Positions 44,550 through 53,918 of a DNA stretch of 62,299 nucleotides are shown one piece after another. The position numbers were made by a program, and so were the translations under genes. The DNA is from CAZWCX01 sp964632945 (GTDB taxonomy: Bacteria; Planctomycetota; MHYJ01; WSZJ01; CAZWCX01). The notes under the pieces are model-generated. The model saw only the letters and a program-made list of their open reading frames with translations, made no database searches and was not told where the DNA came from. Position 1 is the first letter of the stretch. Each line of letters starts with the position of its first letter. The stretch covers positions 1 through 62,299 of the forward strand of contig CAZWCX010000031.1 of NCBI GenBank assembly GCA_964632945.1, in the 5' to 3' direction.

Positions 44550-47500
44550 CTACTTCCCCGGGATCCGCTCGAGGAGGCGGCCCCAGCGCGGATCCCGGCG
44601 CAGGGGCGCGAAGGCAGGGTCGGTCTCGAGGCGGTCCCGGTAGGGCCACCCGAATTCGACGGCGCGATCGAGGAGGGTCAAGGCGCGGTCGGCGGACTCC
44701 CCGCGCGGGTCCGCGCCGGCATCGCGGGCCTCGGCGCGCGCGAGGGCGATACAGGCGACCGCGAGGGTGGGCGTGACCCCGGGGTGGGCCCCGACGAGGG
44801 TGCGCACGGCGGTGGACCACTCGGCCGCGGCGGCCTCGAAGAGTCGCAGCCCTTCGCGGAACGCTCCGAGGGCGTCTTCGGGACGCCCGGCCCGGGAATC
44901 CTGGGCGCCCCGTTCGAGGGCGACGAGCCAGCCGGGCCGGTCGCCGAGCGCCGCCGACTTGGCACGCGCATCCTCCAGGAGGCTCCGGACAGCCGCCGGC
45001 CCGCCCGGGTCGAGCGCCAGGGCGCGTTCGAAATCGGCAACCGCCCCGCTCCACCGGCCCGTGGCCCAGCGCACGAATCCCCGCCGCAAATGGAGTTCCC
45101 CGTGATCGGGAGCGCGCGGGAGCGCCGCCTCGAGGTCGGATTCGGCGGCGACGTAGAGGTCGGTGGGATCCTCCCCTCGCATCGCCCGGTACAGCCCCCA
45201 GTTGGTGCGGATCTCCGCTCGACGGGCGACCGTTGCGGCATCGGCGGGCGACCGGCGGGTCCACTCGTCCAGATCGGCCAGCGCCCCGGCATACCAGTTC
45301 GAAGGGTCCTCGCCCTGCCCCCTCACCAGGTTGCCGTAGAAATTGCGGGCGGCGGCCCGCTCCGGGCGGGCCCGGAGGATCCCCGGTTCGACCTCCAGGG
45401 CCCGGTCGAGATCCGTCAGGGCCGCGACGAGGAGCTCGACGGGATCCTGACGACGGCGCATTCGGGCGAAGGCCCACTCCATCCGGCCCGCGCCGCGCGA
45501 CATCCACGCGAGCCCGGACGAGGGCACGAGCGTAAGCGCGTGGTCGAGGTCCCGGATGCCGGACGCGAACCGTTCCTCGGCGTCCTCTCCGCGGGACGAT
45601 TGGAGCGTACCCCATCGCACCCGCACGTTGCCGCGCCCGATCCAGGATTCGGCGTCGGTCGGTTCCGTGTCGATCGCCCGGCCGAAGTCCTCCACGGCCC
45701 GGGCAAAGTCCGCGAGCGGATCCTGCCGCAGTCCTTGCCGATGGGCGGCGAGCGCCTCGTGGGCCTTGCCGCGGGATTTCCAGGCCGGACCGCAATCCGG
45801 TTTCCGCGCCAGCGCCCGATCGGCCTCCTGGATCGATCGAGCGAGCGCGGCCGCGGCATCGGAACCGCGGGCCGCGCCGTGAAGCCCCTGCTGCACGAGC
45901 ACGAGCGCGCGGCGGGCGATGACCTCGGGGTCGTCCGGAATCCGTGCCAACGACTGCGAGAGGTCATCGTGGGCGGCGGCGAACGACTCCGTGGGGTCCT
46001 CGCCCCGTTCCGCACGATACAACCCGCGGTTGATGTGGATCAAGGCCCGGCCATCCCAGCTCCTGGCGTCCGCGGGGTCCCGTTCCAGGCTGCGGTCGAA
46101 CGCCTCGATCGCGGCCCGATAGAGAGGGTCGGCGTCCAGCCCGCGCTGTCGGGCAACCTGCGCCCGGCCCTGACGGGCGTGGGCGAGGACACGCCAGGGC
46201 TCGGCCTGGCCCGGGGAGAGCCGGATGGCCGCCTCGCAGGCGGCGAGGGCGCCCGCGTACGCCTCGTCGGGGTCCTGCCCGCGCCGCAGGCACAGGTCCC
46301 CCCCGTAGGCGAGGGTCATGGCGCGGAACATCAGGGCCTCGGCATCCGTCCCGTCCCGCGCCAGGAGATGATCGAAATCCTCGCGGGCGGCCGCGAACCA
46401 GGGCTCCGGATCCCGGTCCTCGCCGGTCGGGACGATCCCCCGGTGCAGCCGGATCCAACCGCGCAGGAAACGGCCCTCGCGGCTCTCGGGATCGATTTCC
46501 AGGGCGCGGGTGCTGTCCGCGAGGGCGTCCCGCAGGGCCGCGCGGCGATCGCCCTCGGCGCTCCGCGCGTCCAGGGCGACCCGGTGGCGGGCATCCGCGC
46601 GGGCGAGGAGGAGACCGAGATTCCCGCGGTCCGACTCCAGTCCGCGCGAAAGGGCCGCGATCGCCGCCGTCCACTTGCCTTCCGCGATCGCCAGCATGGC
46701 CAGTCCCTCGCAGGCCTCCTCCGATCCGGGGTCTTCCGCAAGGGCCCGCTCCAGCAACCGGCGCGCCTCCTCGCGATCCTCCGCGCGATCCGCCAGGGCC
46801 CGCAGGATGCCCCGTGCACACGCGACCTGCCCGGGCGCCGTTCCCACGGGCGACGCCTCGAGCGCGCGCAGGTCTTCCTGCATCCCCTCGTACATCCGGC
46901 AGGCGACGGCGTCGCCGCGGATCAACGCCGCCACCTCGGGAACCGCCCGCATGACGTCGGACTGCGCGCCGGCCAGGGCGCCCGCCAGGGCCAGGCGACG
47001 CCCCTCCGCCGCCAGCCAATCCTGCCGCAGCGCGCGCGCGCGCTCGCGGACCTTCCTCGCAAGCAGCACGAGCCGCTCATATCGGGCGGGCGCAAGCCCG
47101 GGGTCGATCGCCAACGCGCGACGCTGACACGCCAGGGCGGCCTCGGGGTCCATCAGCGCGCGATGGAGCCGGCCGAGCAGGTGCTCGGCCTCCGCCATCC
47201 GCATGCCCCGGGACTCGAGCTTGCGCACGACCGCCTCGACCTCCGGCAGGAATCGCGCGCGGGCGTCCGCCATGCGTCCCCCCGCGCGGCGCAGAATCAG
47301 CGTGGCTTCGAGCTGCGTGGCGGCGATCGTGCGCAGGCTGTCCAGCAGGTCCGCCTCGGACCGCCGGCGCAGGCGGTCCGCCTCGGCACGGTCGCGCCGG
47401 ACCGCAAGGGACTGTAGAGAGACGCCGGCGGCGACGAGCAGGGCAAGGCAGGCGGCGGCCATCGGCCCTACCACCCAGCGGTGCCGCATCGCCGCGCGCG

Positions 47501-48887
47501 CGACCCGCGCCAGGGCGGACGGACGGCGGGCCTCCACCGGCTCGCCCCGCAGCCAGCGGCGCAGATCGGCCCCGAAATCGCGGGCCGACCCGATCCGGCG
47601 TCCCGTATCCTTCTCCAACGCCATCAACGCCACCGCCTCGAGCTCCACGGGGGCGTGCGGATGGCGAACCCGCGGACGAACCGGCTCCTGGTCGACCACC
47701 GCGCGCAGCACTTCCCAGGGAGAACCGGCTCGCGCGAACGGGGACTCCCCGGTCAGGATCTCGTAGAGCATCGCACCCAGGGCCCAGACATCCGCGGGCG
47801 TGCCGATCGTCCCCGCGTCGCCGCGCGCCTGCTCCGGACTCATGTAGGCGGGCGTCCCGAGGAGTTGCCCGGTCATCGTCAAGCCCCGCCGCTTCTCCTC
47901 GGACGCCGTTCCCCCGTCCATCCCGACCTCCGGGACGCGAACCTCGCGCGCCAGGCCGAAATCCATCACGAAGGCGCGCCCCTGCACGTCGAGCAGGACG
48001 TTTCCCGGCTTGAGGTCCCGATGGATCACCCCTTGTTCGTGCGCCGCGGCGACCGCGTCGGCCACCTCGGACAGGATGCGCACCTCGTGCCGCAGGCGCT
48101 CCAGGCCGCCGCGCGAGCCCCGTCGCTTGGCGTCCCGGGTGACGGCGAGTTCGTCGGCGAACGTCCGGCCGTCGATGAAGTCCATCGTGATGTAGGGCGT
48201 CCCGTCCACCTCCCCGACGTCGTGGACCGGAAGGATGTGGTCGTGCCGAAGTCGGGCGGCCAGCCGCGCCTCCCGCTCGAAGCGCGCCCGACCCTCGGCG
48301 TCGCCGGCGTCCTCTGGACGGATCTGCTTCAGCGCGACGATCCGGTCCAGCCGCGCGTCCCACGCCTTCCAGACCACCCCCATCCCCCCCGCGCCGAGGC
48401 GGCCGAGCAGGCGGTAGCGGTCGAAAGGAACGCCGGCGTGAACGGGCGCGGACGTCGGCCGGGCGGTCTCGACGGAGGCGGGGGAGTCGCCTGCGGCGAG
48501 ATTCGTCGCCTGCGCCGCCGCGTTCGCGCCGAAGAACCGCTCGAGGTCGATCTCGCGCAAGGGCGCACCGCAGGCCTTGCAATGCGGCGCCCCGGCGTCC
48601 GCCGCCACCGCGCAGGCAGGACAGACCCGGAGCGGCCCGCCGCGCGGAGCGAGAGTCTGCACGAGCTGCTCCCGATCCACGGACCCCTGTTCGAGCAGCA
48701 TCTCGCCGAGCCGCCGGGTCTCGCCGGCCGCGGCAAGGTCCGCCTGCCGCCGGCGCGCACGGAGGATCTCCGCTTCCGTGGTCCCCCGCAGCCGGAGCAG
48801 CACGGTGGCAACCAGGACGTCGTCGTCCGGGGCGGGGTCGGTCACGCCGAAGAACGCTCCGCCGGAAATGCCGCCAACCGCACCCAT
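44550..48887 (-). CDS. Membrane Ser/Thr kinase with extended TPR region
   Basis: 1445 aa from the ATG at 48887 (a TTG nine codons upstream is possible). Residues 22-80: helical domain with LGEMLLEQGSVDREQLVQTL, reminiscent of the GspE/MshE N-terminal fold. Zinc ribbon CPAC/CKAC at 89-106. Canonical kinase about 158-445: GAGGMG loop, K187, HRDLKPGN (289-296), DFG (309-311) and GTPAYMSPEQ. Membrane helix about 471-494. The remaining 950 residues are TPR-like repeats rich in Ala, Asp and Trp, with a recurrent RG-E/Q-DP signature between repeats. Predicted type: kinase inside, TPR array outside. Target unknown. Confidence 0.88.
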   Translation of the reverse strand: MGAVGGISGGAFFGVTDPAPDDDVLVATVLLRLRGTTEAEILRARRRQADLAAAGETRRLGEMLLEQGSVDREQLVQTLAPRGGPLRVCPACAVAADAGAPHCKACGAPLREIDLERFFGANAAAQATNLAAGDSPASVETARPTSAPVHAGVPFDRYRLLGRLGAGGMGVVWKAWDARLDRIVALKQIRPEDAGDAEGRARFEREARLAARLRHDHILPVHDVGEVDGTPYITMDFIDGRTFADELAVTRDAKRRGSRGGLERLRHEVRILSEVADAVAAAHEQGVIHRDLKPGNVLLDVQGRAFVMDFGLAREVRVPEVGMDGGTASEEKRRGLTMTGQLLGTPAYMSPEQARGDAGTIGTPADVWALGAMLYEILTGESPFARAGSPWEVLRAVVDQEPVRPRVRHPHAPVELEAVALMALEKDTGRRIGSARDFGADLRRWLRGEPVEARRPSALARVARAAMRHRWVVGPMAAACLALLVAAGVSLQSLAVRRDRAEADRLRRRSEADLLDSLRTIAATQLEATLILRRAGGRMADARARFLPEVEAVVRKLESRGMRMAEAEHLLGRLHRALMDPEAALACQRRALAIDPGLAPARYERLVLLARKVRERARALRQDWLAAEGRRLALAGALAGAQSDVMRAVPEVAALIRGDAVACRMYEGMQEDLRALEASPVGTAPGQVACARGILRALADRAEDREEARRLLERALAEDPGSEEACEGLAMLAIAEGKWTAAIAALSRGLESDRGNLGLLLARADARHRVALDARSAEGDRRAALRDALADSTRALEIDPESREGRFLRGWIRLHRGIVPTGEDRDPEPWFAAAREDFDHLLARDGTDAEALMFRAMTLAYGGDLCLRRGQDPDEAYAGALAACEAAIRLSPGQAEPWRVLAHARQGRAQVARQRGLDADPLYRAAIEAFDRSLERDPADARSWDGRALIHINRGLYRAERGEDPTESFAAAHDDLSQSLARIPDDPEVIARRALVLVQQGLHGAARGSDAAAALARSIQEADRALARKPDCGPAWKSRGKAHEALAAHRQGLRQDPLADFARAVEDFGRAIDTEPTDAESWIGRGNVRVRWGTLQSSRGEDAEERFASGIRDLDHALTLVPSSGLAWMSRGAGRMEWAFARMRRRQDPVELLVAALTDLDRALEVEPGILRARPERAAARNFYGNLVRGQGEDPSNWYAGALADLDEWTRRSPADAATVARRAEIRTNWGLYRAMRGEDPTDLYVAAESDLEAALPRAPDHGELHLRRGFVRWATGRWSGAVADFERALALDPGGPAAVRSLLEDARAKSAALGDRPGWLVALERGAQDSRAGRPEDALGAFREGLRLFEAAAAEWSTAVRTLVGAHPGVTPTLAVACIALARAEARDAGADPRGESADRALTLLDRAVEFGWPYRDRLETDPAFAPLRRDPRWGRLLERIPGK

Positions 48888-49040
48888 CCTACGCTTCGCG
48901 GGGAATTCCGACAAGCCGGGCCGCGTCGGACGCGGTCGCTCACCGGCCGCGGCAACCTCCGGACGCGCCGACGATCACGAGCGCCGGAAGTGGACGGACT
49001 GCCACGCCCGGAACGGGTGGCGGGGCTCGGGAGGGAGACG

Positions 49041-52000
49041 TCACTTCCCCAGGGCGGCCCGAAGCCGCGCGATCTCGCCGCGGATGATGGGATGTTCCGG
49101 CACGAGCGCGGCGGCGGCTTCATAGTCGAGCAGCGCGCGCGCCGCATCGCCGAGCGCCTCGTGGAGGCGGGCCCGGTTGGCGAGCGCGGTCCAGGATCGC
49201 GGGTTGCGGGCGAGGGCGGCGGTGATGTCGGAAGCGGCCTGGGCAAAGTCGCCCGCGGGATTCTCGCCGCGGCGCCGGGCGGATTCGCCGAGTTCCCGCC
49301 AGGCGGCGCCCCGATGGTTCCAAGCGTTCGCCGCCCCCGGAGCGAGCTCGATCAGGGCCGAGGCCTCTCCGATCACCTCCCGGAGCGTGGCATCGGCCGC
49401 TTCCCCGCGCGCGACCTGGTCGCGACCGAGTTCCAGCAGGACTTCCATGCGATCGGTCCGCGCGCGCACGGGATCGACTCCCGCCTCCCGCGCTCCCGCG
49501 AATTCCTCCGCCGCGGCCCGCCAGTCGGCCCGCGGGTCGCCCCCGCGACGCGCGCGCGACTTTCCGAGTTCCTCGAGCGCCCGCCCGCGATTGTAGCGCA
49601 CACGGCCTTCCCCCGGGGCGAGGGTCAGGGCTCGACGGTACGCCTCCGCCGCCTGCTCGTACGCCGTCGAGCCGTCCGCGCCGGCGGCTTCCTCCGCGTC
49701 TCCGAGCCGCTTGCGGCACAGCCCGAGATTGAACCAGGCCCCCGGACGATCCGCGCGCCGCTCCAGTGCCGCCTCGAGGTCCGCGACCGCCCGCGCGATC
49801 TTCGCGCGCGGATCGATTCCACGCGCCGCGTCCGCATGCGCCCATTCGACGAGGACCGCGGCTCGGTTGACGATGGCCTCGTCGTTCTGCGGCGATCGCC
49901 GCAGGACTTCCTCCAGATCGGCGAGGGCGCGAGCCGCGTCGTCGCCGGGATCCTCGCCGCGGGAATGCCGGAACCGGACCCGCATGCCCAGGACTCCGGC
50001 GCGGTTGAGCCGGGCATCGACCGAGCCGGGAGCCAGGTCGAGCGCCCGATCCAACTCGGTCAGGGCGCGATCGATTTCCGCGCTCTCGACCGCCGGGTCG
50101 GTGACCCCGAGTTGGATCCCCATCACGCGGACGCCGGCCAGACCGACCCAGAGGGAGGAGCGATCCGGGCCGAGACTTGCGGCCGTCTCGAGGTCGCGTT
50201 TGGCGGCGGCGAGATCCGGGCGGGGGTCCCGGCGGCGTGCGGCGGCGGCTTCCGCCAGTCGCAGGTGGGTCCGTCCGCGATTGCCGAGCGCCGCAACGTC
50301 CTCGAAGGCGTGGTTCAGCAAACGATCGTAGGCGGCGATTGCCGCCCGATAGTCGTCCCCCGGATCGATTCCGCGGGCCGCGCGGGCATCGCCCAGCGCC
50401 ACGCAGGCATTGCCCAGGATCACCGGCATCGCGGCGCGGTTCGGATCGATGCGAAGGGCCTCGGTCGCGGCCGCCACCACGCGCTCCCAGTCCGCCCGGC
50501 TGTCCTCTCCGGCCTTCGTGCGGGCGAACGCCATCTCCGCGCCGGCGAGGCATCGCCAGCGCAGGACGAGCGGGTCGGCCGGCCGTGCGCGCGCCGCTTC
50601 CGACAGATCCGCCCAGGCCCCCGCGTCGTCGTCGGAGAGCAACCGCGCGATTCCGCGCGCGATCCGCAGTGCGGTTTCCAGCGTCGGCAACCGGCCCGCC
50701 GCCAGGGCGCGATCGAGGGCGAGGGCCGCATCCGCATGGCGGCCGGCGTTGAACCGCCGCACTCCTTCCAGCGCGTGCCGGAGCTCCTCCATTTCCGCCG
50801 CCCCCCACGCCGAGGCGAGCCCGGCCTGGTCGAGGAGAACCGCCAGGTCGCGCTGCAACCCGGCGACGCGCGGGCTTTCCGGCGCCGGCTCCAGGGTCTC
50901 CAGGCCCGCACTCGACCAGACCGTTTCCGGCAGATCCAGGTCGCGCACGATTTGTTCGAAGCGGACCAGCGCCTCCAGCGAGGCCCCGAGCGGCACGTCG
51001 GGGTCGAGCGCGCGCGCGCGCGCCATCGCGGCCAGCCCGGCGACCTCATCGCCCGCCAGTCGGCGGGCCCACCCCCACAAGGCCAGCGTCGCGGAACGGG
51101 AAGCGGCATCCTGCGCTCCGCCCTGCGCACGGCCCTCGAGCGCACCCCATGCCTCGGCCGCCGCGCGACGGCGGTCCTCTCCGGCCGCCGCCGGATCGGG
51201 GAACGCCGCTTCCAGCGCACGGAGCTGATCCGCGACCAGCGCCCACTGCGTCAGCGTGGCCCCGACGCGCACGGACTTCTCGAGCAAGGCTTCGGCGCCT
51301 GCGCGCCGCTCCCGCTCCTCTTCCCAACGAGCCGCCAGGAACAGCGTGCCACCGCCCAGGATCCCCACCACGGCGAGGAGGGCGGCCACCCAGCGCCGGA
51401 AGCGCAGCACCCTGCCCGTCAGGCGCGCCAGCCGCGACCTGCGTCGCGCCTGGATCGAGCGGCCGGACCGATACCGATCGAGATCGGCGCAGAACTCCTC
51501 CAGCGAAGGATACCGGCGCTGCGGGTCCTTTTCGAGCGCCTTCAAGCAGATCGTCTCCAGGTCCGGCGGCACCCGGGGATTCTCCCGCGACGGCGGCGCC
51601 GGCTCTTCCTCGCGGATCGCCTGCAGGAGATCGGCCAGCCCCTCTGCCCGGAACGGAGGCCGCCCGGTCAGTCCCTCGTACAGCACGACCGCCAGTGCGT
51701 ACTGGTCGGTCGCCGGGCCGATCCACGGCCCCGCGCCCCGCACCTGCTCCGGGCTCATGTAGGCGGGGGTCCCGATCAGGGCGCCTTCGCGCGTGCGGTC
51801 TCCCCCGTCCGGCCGGCGGGTCGCGCCCCCGGAGAACGACACCGTGAGCTCGACGTCCTTGGCCAGACCGAAGTCCGTCAGGAAGGGGCGATCGTCCGCG
51901 GCGATCATGATGTTGGCGGGCTTGACGTCGCGATGGACGATCCCCTCCGCATGGGCGTAGGCGAGCGCCCCCCCGATCGCGTGGACCCACTCGACCGCCT

Positions 52001-52385
52001 GGCGCACGGTCACGCCGTGACGTAGACGATCCGCCAGCGAGGCGCCATCGATGAACTCCGCCGTGAAGTACGGGCGCCCCTGCTCCTCCCCCACGTCGTG
52101 AATCGCGGCGATGTGCGGATGGCGCAACCGGGCGGCCAGTCTGGCCTCGCGAAAAAAACGACCGGCGATTTCGGGATGGCGATCGTGCCCGCGGATCTCC
52201 TTGAGCGCGACGTAGCGGTGCAAGGACGGGTCCCACGCCTTCCAGACCACTCCCATTCCGCCTTCGCCGAGTTTCTGAAACAGGTGATAGCGCCCGAACC
52301 GGGAGCCGGCGGGTGGATCCGCGTGAACGGCGGACGCCTCCACCAGGCGGGTGGGCGGTGGCGGAGGCGATTCCGGTGTCTGCAT
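49041..52385 (-). CDS. Membrane Ser/Thr kinase with extended TPR region (second of tandem pair)
   Basis: 1114 aa from the ATG at 52385. No zinc-ribbon domain: the kinase starts at about residue 32 with LGEGGMGVVWKAWD, K62, HRDVKPAN (151-158), DFG (171-173) and GTPAYMSPEQ. Membrane helix about 332-352, then roughly 750 residues of TPR-like repeats containing the same A-RG-I-DP-type connectors as the kinase encoded next downstream. The genes are 153 bases apart, same strand, and are probably an old duplication. Preceded by a good promoter (52421-52449). Confidence 0.88.
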   Translation of the reverse strand: MQTPESPPPPPTRLVEASAVHADPPAGSRFGRYHLFQKLGEGGMGVVWKAWDPSLHRYVALKEIRGHDRHPEIAGRFFREARLAARLRHPHIAAIHDVGEEQGRPYFTAEFIDGASLADRLRHGVTVRQAVEWVHAIGGALAYAHAEGIVHRDVKPANIMIAADDRPFLTDFGLAKDVELTVSFSGGATRRPDGGDRTREGALIGTPAYMSPEQVRGAGPWIGPATDQYALAVVLYEGLTGRPPFRAEGLADLLQAIREEEPAPPSRENPRVPPDLETICLKALEKDPQRRYPSLEEFCADLDRYRSGRSIQARRRSRLARLTGRVLRFRRWVAALLAVVGILGGGTLFLAARWEEERERRAGAEALLEKSVRVGATLTQWALVADQLRALEAAFPDPAAAGEDRRRAAAEAWGALEGRAQGGAQDAASRSATLALWGWARRLAGDEVAGLAAMARARALDPDVPLGASLEALVRFEQIVRDLDLPETVWSSAGLETLEPAPESPRVAGLQRDLAVLLDQAGLASAWGAAEMEELRHALEGVRRFNAGRHADAALALDRALAAGRLPTLETALRIARGIARLLSDDDAGAWADLSEAARARPADPLVLRWRCLAGAEMAFARTKAGEDSRADWERVVAAATEALRIDPNRAAMPVILGNACVALGDARAARGIDPGDDYRAAIAAYDRLLNHAFEDVAALGNRGRTHLRLAEAAAARRRDPRPDLAAAKRDLETAASLGPDRSSLWVGLAGVRVMGIQLGVTDPAVESAEIDRALTELDRALDLAPGSVDARLNRAGVLGMRVRFRHSRGEDPGDDAARALADLEEVLRRSPQNDEAIVNRAAVLVEWAHADAARGIDPRAKIARAVADLEAALERRADRPGAWFNLGLCRKRLGDAEEAAGADGSTAYEQAAEAYRRALTLAPGEGRVRYNRGRALEELGKSRARRGGDPRADWRAAAEEFAGAREAGVDPVRARTDRMEVLLELGRDQVARGEAADATLREVIGEASALIELAPGAANAWNHRGAAWRELGESARRRGENPAGDFAQAASDITAALARNPRSWTALANRARLHEALGDAARALLDYEAAAALVPEHPIIRGEIARLRAALGK

Positions 52386-52420
52386 GATGGCCGCTTCGCT
52401 GGGGGACGGGAGTGGATTGA

Positions 52421-52449
52421 AGGATACTCCCGGCGGCCGGAGCGGTCAA
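52421..52449 (-). promoter_or_regulatory. Sigma70-like promoter of the 1114-aa kinase gene
   Basis: Minus strand TTGACC (52444-52449), 17-base spacer, TATCCT (52421-52426), 36 bases before the ATG. Confidence 0.55.
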
Positions 52450-52533
52450 CCGGGCGGCGGGGTCGAGCGATTCCTGCAACGCGGCAACGTGGACCCGGGC
52501 TTCGCCGGCGTGCACGGGTTCGACGCGCCGGCG

Positions 52534-53064
52534 TCACGCCGCCGGCCGCCCGAGGAACATGACCGCGAGGATCAGGGTGAACGGGATCGCCAACGCCAGC
52601 AGGAAGGCGTTCCAGCGCACCCCGTCGAATTCGGCCAGCGCGTCGACCAGGAGAGCGAGTTCCCCGGTGAGGATCCACGCCACGGCCTGGGCGTAGAGCA
52701 CGACGCCCACCGCGCCGGCGGCCACCGCCGTGAGGATCACCCCCATGCCCAGGAACAGCAGGCAGACCCCGAAGCAGCCGATCGCCAGCGCGAGCGCGAC
52801 GACCGATACCGCCAACGTGCGCAACCGGAACAACCCCGGGACCAGCGCCGCCGCCCATTCCCCGAGCGAAGGCTTTTCTTCTTCCGCATTCCCCTCCGCG
52901 CCGGCGTCGGCCGGGAGCCGCTCGCCGGTGTGCAGATGGATCCCGCAGCGGACGCACACGAGGGTGTCCGGCGGATAGTGCGCGACACATTGCGGGCAGA
53001 CCACACGGCCGGCCGCGCCCGGACGGTCGGAGCCGGGCGCATCGAGGAGGTCTTCGGGTTCCAC
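52534..53064 (-). CDS. Zinc-ribbon membrane protein
   Basis: 176 aa from the GTG at 53064 (agga upstream). A CPQC...CVRCG zinc ribbon occupies residues about 23-42. After an acidic linker come four hydrophobic segments (for example LAVSVVALALAIGCFGVCLL and ILTAVAAGAVGVVLYAQA), so this is a polytopic inner-membrane protein with a cytoplasmic zinc ribbon. No family recognised. It lies between the tandem kinases and the BamE-like lipoprotein on the same strand. Confidence 0.65.
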   Translation of the reverse strand: MEPEDLLDAPGSDRPGAAGRVVCPQCVAHYPPDTLVCVRCGIHLHTGERLPADAGAEGNAEEEKPSLGEWAAALVPGLFRLRTLAVSVVALALAIGCFGVCLLFLGMGVILTAVAAGAVGVVLYAQAVAWILTGELALLVDALAEFDGVRWNAFLLALAIPFTLILAVMFLGRPAA

Positions 53065-53203
53065 GGCGGTCCTGATCCTGCGACGGCGTCTCGCGCGGGC
53101 ACGCGCGATTCTCAAGTTCCCGAGCCGGGGGCGATCCCCGGGATCCTCGTTCGGCCGGACGACGGGGGCGCGAGATCGCGCCCCGCGCCGCGGACCAAGT
53201 TCC

Positions 53204-53908
53204 TCAACGCGGTTCCGCTGCGGGCGGAGCGGTCTCCTCCCGCGCCGGCGGCAATCGCCATTCCCGCTCGGGAGGTTCCCCCTCGATCGCGCCCGGCGCG
53301 GCCCAGACGACGCGCATCGTGCTCGGCCCCTCCGGCGCGCGGACGACTCGCGCGAAGGCGAGCCGCCGCGCGGAATGCGCCTCGATGGCATAGAGACGCA
53401 CGTTCTGGCCGCTGCGCACGCGTGCGCGGAACGCGCGGTCGGGCGAGCCGTACGTTCCCGCCCGATCCTCCGCGGTCCGCTCGCCGGGGACCGGCAGCAC
53501 GACGGCGTAGAGCAGGCGGCCGCCCCGGAAGACCAGCCGATCCGGATGGTCCGCGGGCGGGCCGGATCCGTAGACGAGCACCGTCGCCTCCACCGTCCGC
53601 TCGTCCGCGCCTTCTCCCTCCGGCGCCAGCAGCACGTCGAGCGGATCCTGCGTGAACGGCGTCGGCTCGAGGTCGAGGCGGCCGGGCAACAGCTTCATCC
53701 GGTACCGGGCGCGCGGCTCGCCCGCCTTCTCCTGCACCTGCGCTTCGGTCGTCTCGCCCGGCCTCAACCACGACCAGTCGATCGCCTCGCGCCAGCCCTC
53801 CTCGCCGCGGCCGGCGCCCGCCGCGCATCCGATCGCGAGGAAGGCGACGAGCGCGATCCGGCCGCAACGCCCGATCCGACCGCTGCGCGGGGCCAACCGC
53901 GATCCCAT
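53204..53908 (-). CDS. BamE/SmpA-like lipoprotein
   Basis: 234 aa. The lipobox LAIGC follows a basic N-terminus and hydrophobic core, so Cys28 is the likely lipid anchor. The segment LRPGETTEAQVQEKAGEPRAR fits the BamE/OmlA small fold (hydrophobic, Gly, Thr, Val, Gly-Glu-Pro). The rest is beta-rich with no motif. BamE proper supports outer-membrane protein assembly; this is longer and may differ in role. It is encoded ten bases upstream of a prepilin-like zincin stop on the same strand. Confidence 0.6.
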   Translation of the reverse strand: MGSRLAPRSGRIGRCGRIALVAFLAIGCAAGAGRGEEGWREAIDWSWLRPGETTEAQVQEKAGEPRARYRMKLLPGRLDLEPTPFTQDPLDVLLAPEGEGADERTVEATVLVYGSGPPADHPDRLVFRGGRLLYAVVLPVPGERTAEDRAGTYGSPDRAFRARVRSGQNVRLYAIEAHSARRLAFARVVRAPEGPSTMRVVWAAPGAIEGEPPEREWRLPPAREETAPPAAEPR

Positions 53909-53918
53909 GACGCGCGTC

